Source of the DNA: Pseudomonadota bacterium
Lineage (GTDB): Bacteria > Desulfobacterota > Desulfobacteria > Desulfobacterales > Desulfobacteraceae
Reading direction: 5' to 3'
NCBI GenBank assembly: GCA_018816605.1
Contig: JAHIVS010000256.1
Location: 1 to 6,532 of the forward strand
Length of the DNA stretch: 6,532 nucleotides
This document shows positions 6,232-6,532 of the stretch, one piece after another. A program made the translations under genes and the position numbers. The notes below the pieces were generated by a model. That model searched no databases. It was not told the DNA's origin and saw nothing but the letters and a program-made list of their open reading frames with translations. Every line of letters starts with the position of its first letter. The first letter of the stretch is position 1.

Positions 6232-6532
6232 ATCTTCGCCGGGTACGCTTTTCATGCTTGCAATAGCCGGCCTTTTTGAGGGTTTTAAGGCTTTTGACAA
6301 CTCCTCGATTTCTTTTTCCATCAGAAGTCCCGCGCAGGACGGTTTAAAGTGTGGTATTTGGGATATTGACGCATGGGCGCGGTGCGAATCACTGAAAGCA
6401 TCATTGACGAAGACGCCAAAGTGATGACAGATATCGATCGCGAATTTTTCATCGTTTGACTCCTCTCCCAGATAAAATCGCAAATTTTCCGCGAGCGCGA
6501 TTTGCCCGCTTTCAAGGGATTGAACTGTTTCG
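6166..6532 (-). pseudogene. pgk: Phosphoglycerate kinase fragment, C-terminal domain missing
   Basis: The frame enters from the right edge and reads about 92 codons of unmistakable phosphoglycerate kinase. Motifs in order are AENLRF (about 6490-6475), GEESND, VNDAF (6408-6394), HRAHAS (6384-6367, containing the substrate-binding Arg-His region) and AGLLMEKE (6333-6310), then SKRPAIA ending near 6259. In intact enzymes (about 390-400 residues) this last segment leads into the GGAKV strand opening the C-terminal ATP-binding domain. Here it changes to 30 unrelated residues and stops at 6166 inside fetB on the other strand. Since fetB fills the DNA beyond, the missing half cannot simply be frameshifted. 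The remnant would not be an active glycolytic kinase. Whether the N-terminal part is intact lies outside the window; a working pgk elsewhere in the genome is expected. An expressed N-terminal-domain protein is the less likely alternative. Confidence 0.8.

Noticed and set aside
6270..6295. GCCTT/AAGGC stem with 12-base loop followed by TTTT, a possible terminator downstream of fetB
   Set aside because: Only five base pairs with a large loop, four T's, and it lies inside the conserved PGK-coding stretch; chance pairing is more likely.
1..6532. Search for CRISPR repeats, transposases, phage or defence genes, tRNA and rRNA
   Set aside because: I saw no regularly spaced repeats, terminal inverted repeats with a transposase, tRNA-like cloverleaf or rRNA segment; all large reading frames are explained by housekeeping and transport genes.

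Overview
The window reads as chromosomal sequence of moderate GC from a Gram-negative anaerobe. A sulfate-reducing Desulfobacterota member (Desulfobacter/Desulfobacula-like) is my best guess. It rests only on gene content (a monocarboxylate-type symporter beside an acyl-CoA synthetase) and general codon feel; no rRNA or other marker gene is present.

Left block (1-2908, + strand): the last 57 codons of an AMP-forming acyl-CoA synthetase, then a 97-aa two-helix membrane protein, a 545-aa sodium:solute symporter of the acetate-permease-like type, a strong 15-bp inverted repeat, and a five-helix Yip1-like membrane protein. The simplest reading is an uptake and activation module. The symporter and its small partner import a carboxylic acid with Na+, and the synthetase converts it to its CoA thioester. 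The role of the Yip1-like protein is not known. The gap between synthetase and small subunit holds a perfect Shine-Dalgarno sequence with no normal start codon at the expected distance.

Middle block (2930-4477): a DEAD-box RNA helicase on the - strand, convergent with the left block. Upstream of it lies a roughly 290-bp non-coding stretch with two hairpin-forming inverted repeats and a candidate helicase promoter.

Right block (4478-6231, + strand): a possible 73-aa membrane protein of unknown function, a good sigma70-type promoter, then an ABC ATPase and membrane permease overlapping by one base. These match the FetA/FetB (YbbL/YbbM, UPF0014) metal-export transporter.

Right edge (6166-6532, - strand): a piece of phosphoglycerate kinase, open to the window edge, that loses PGK similarity about 30 bases before the end of fetB and stops inside fetB. 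It lacks the entire C-terminal nucleotide-binding domain and looks like a truncated pgk remnant.

I do not see a CRISPR array, transposase, tRNA, rRNA, phage gene or defence system. The most unusual items are the broken pgk, the orphan perfect ribosome-binding site, and the structured intergenic regions.
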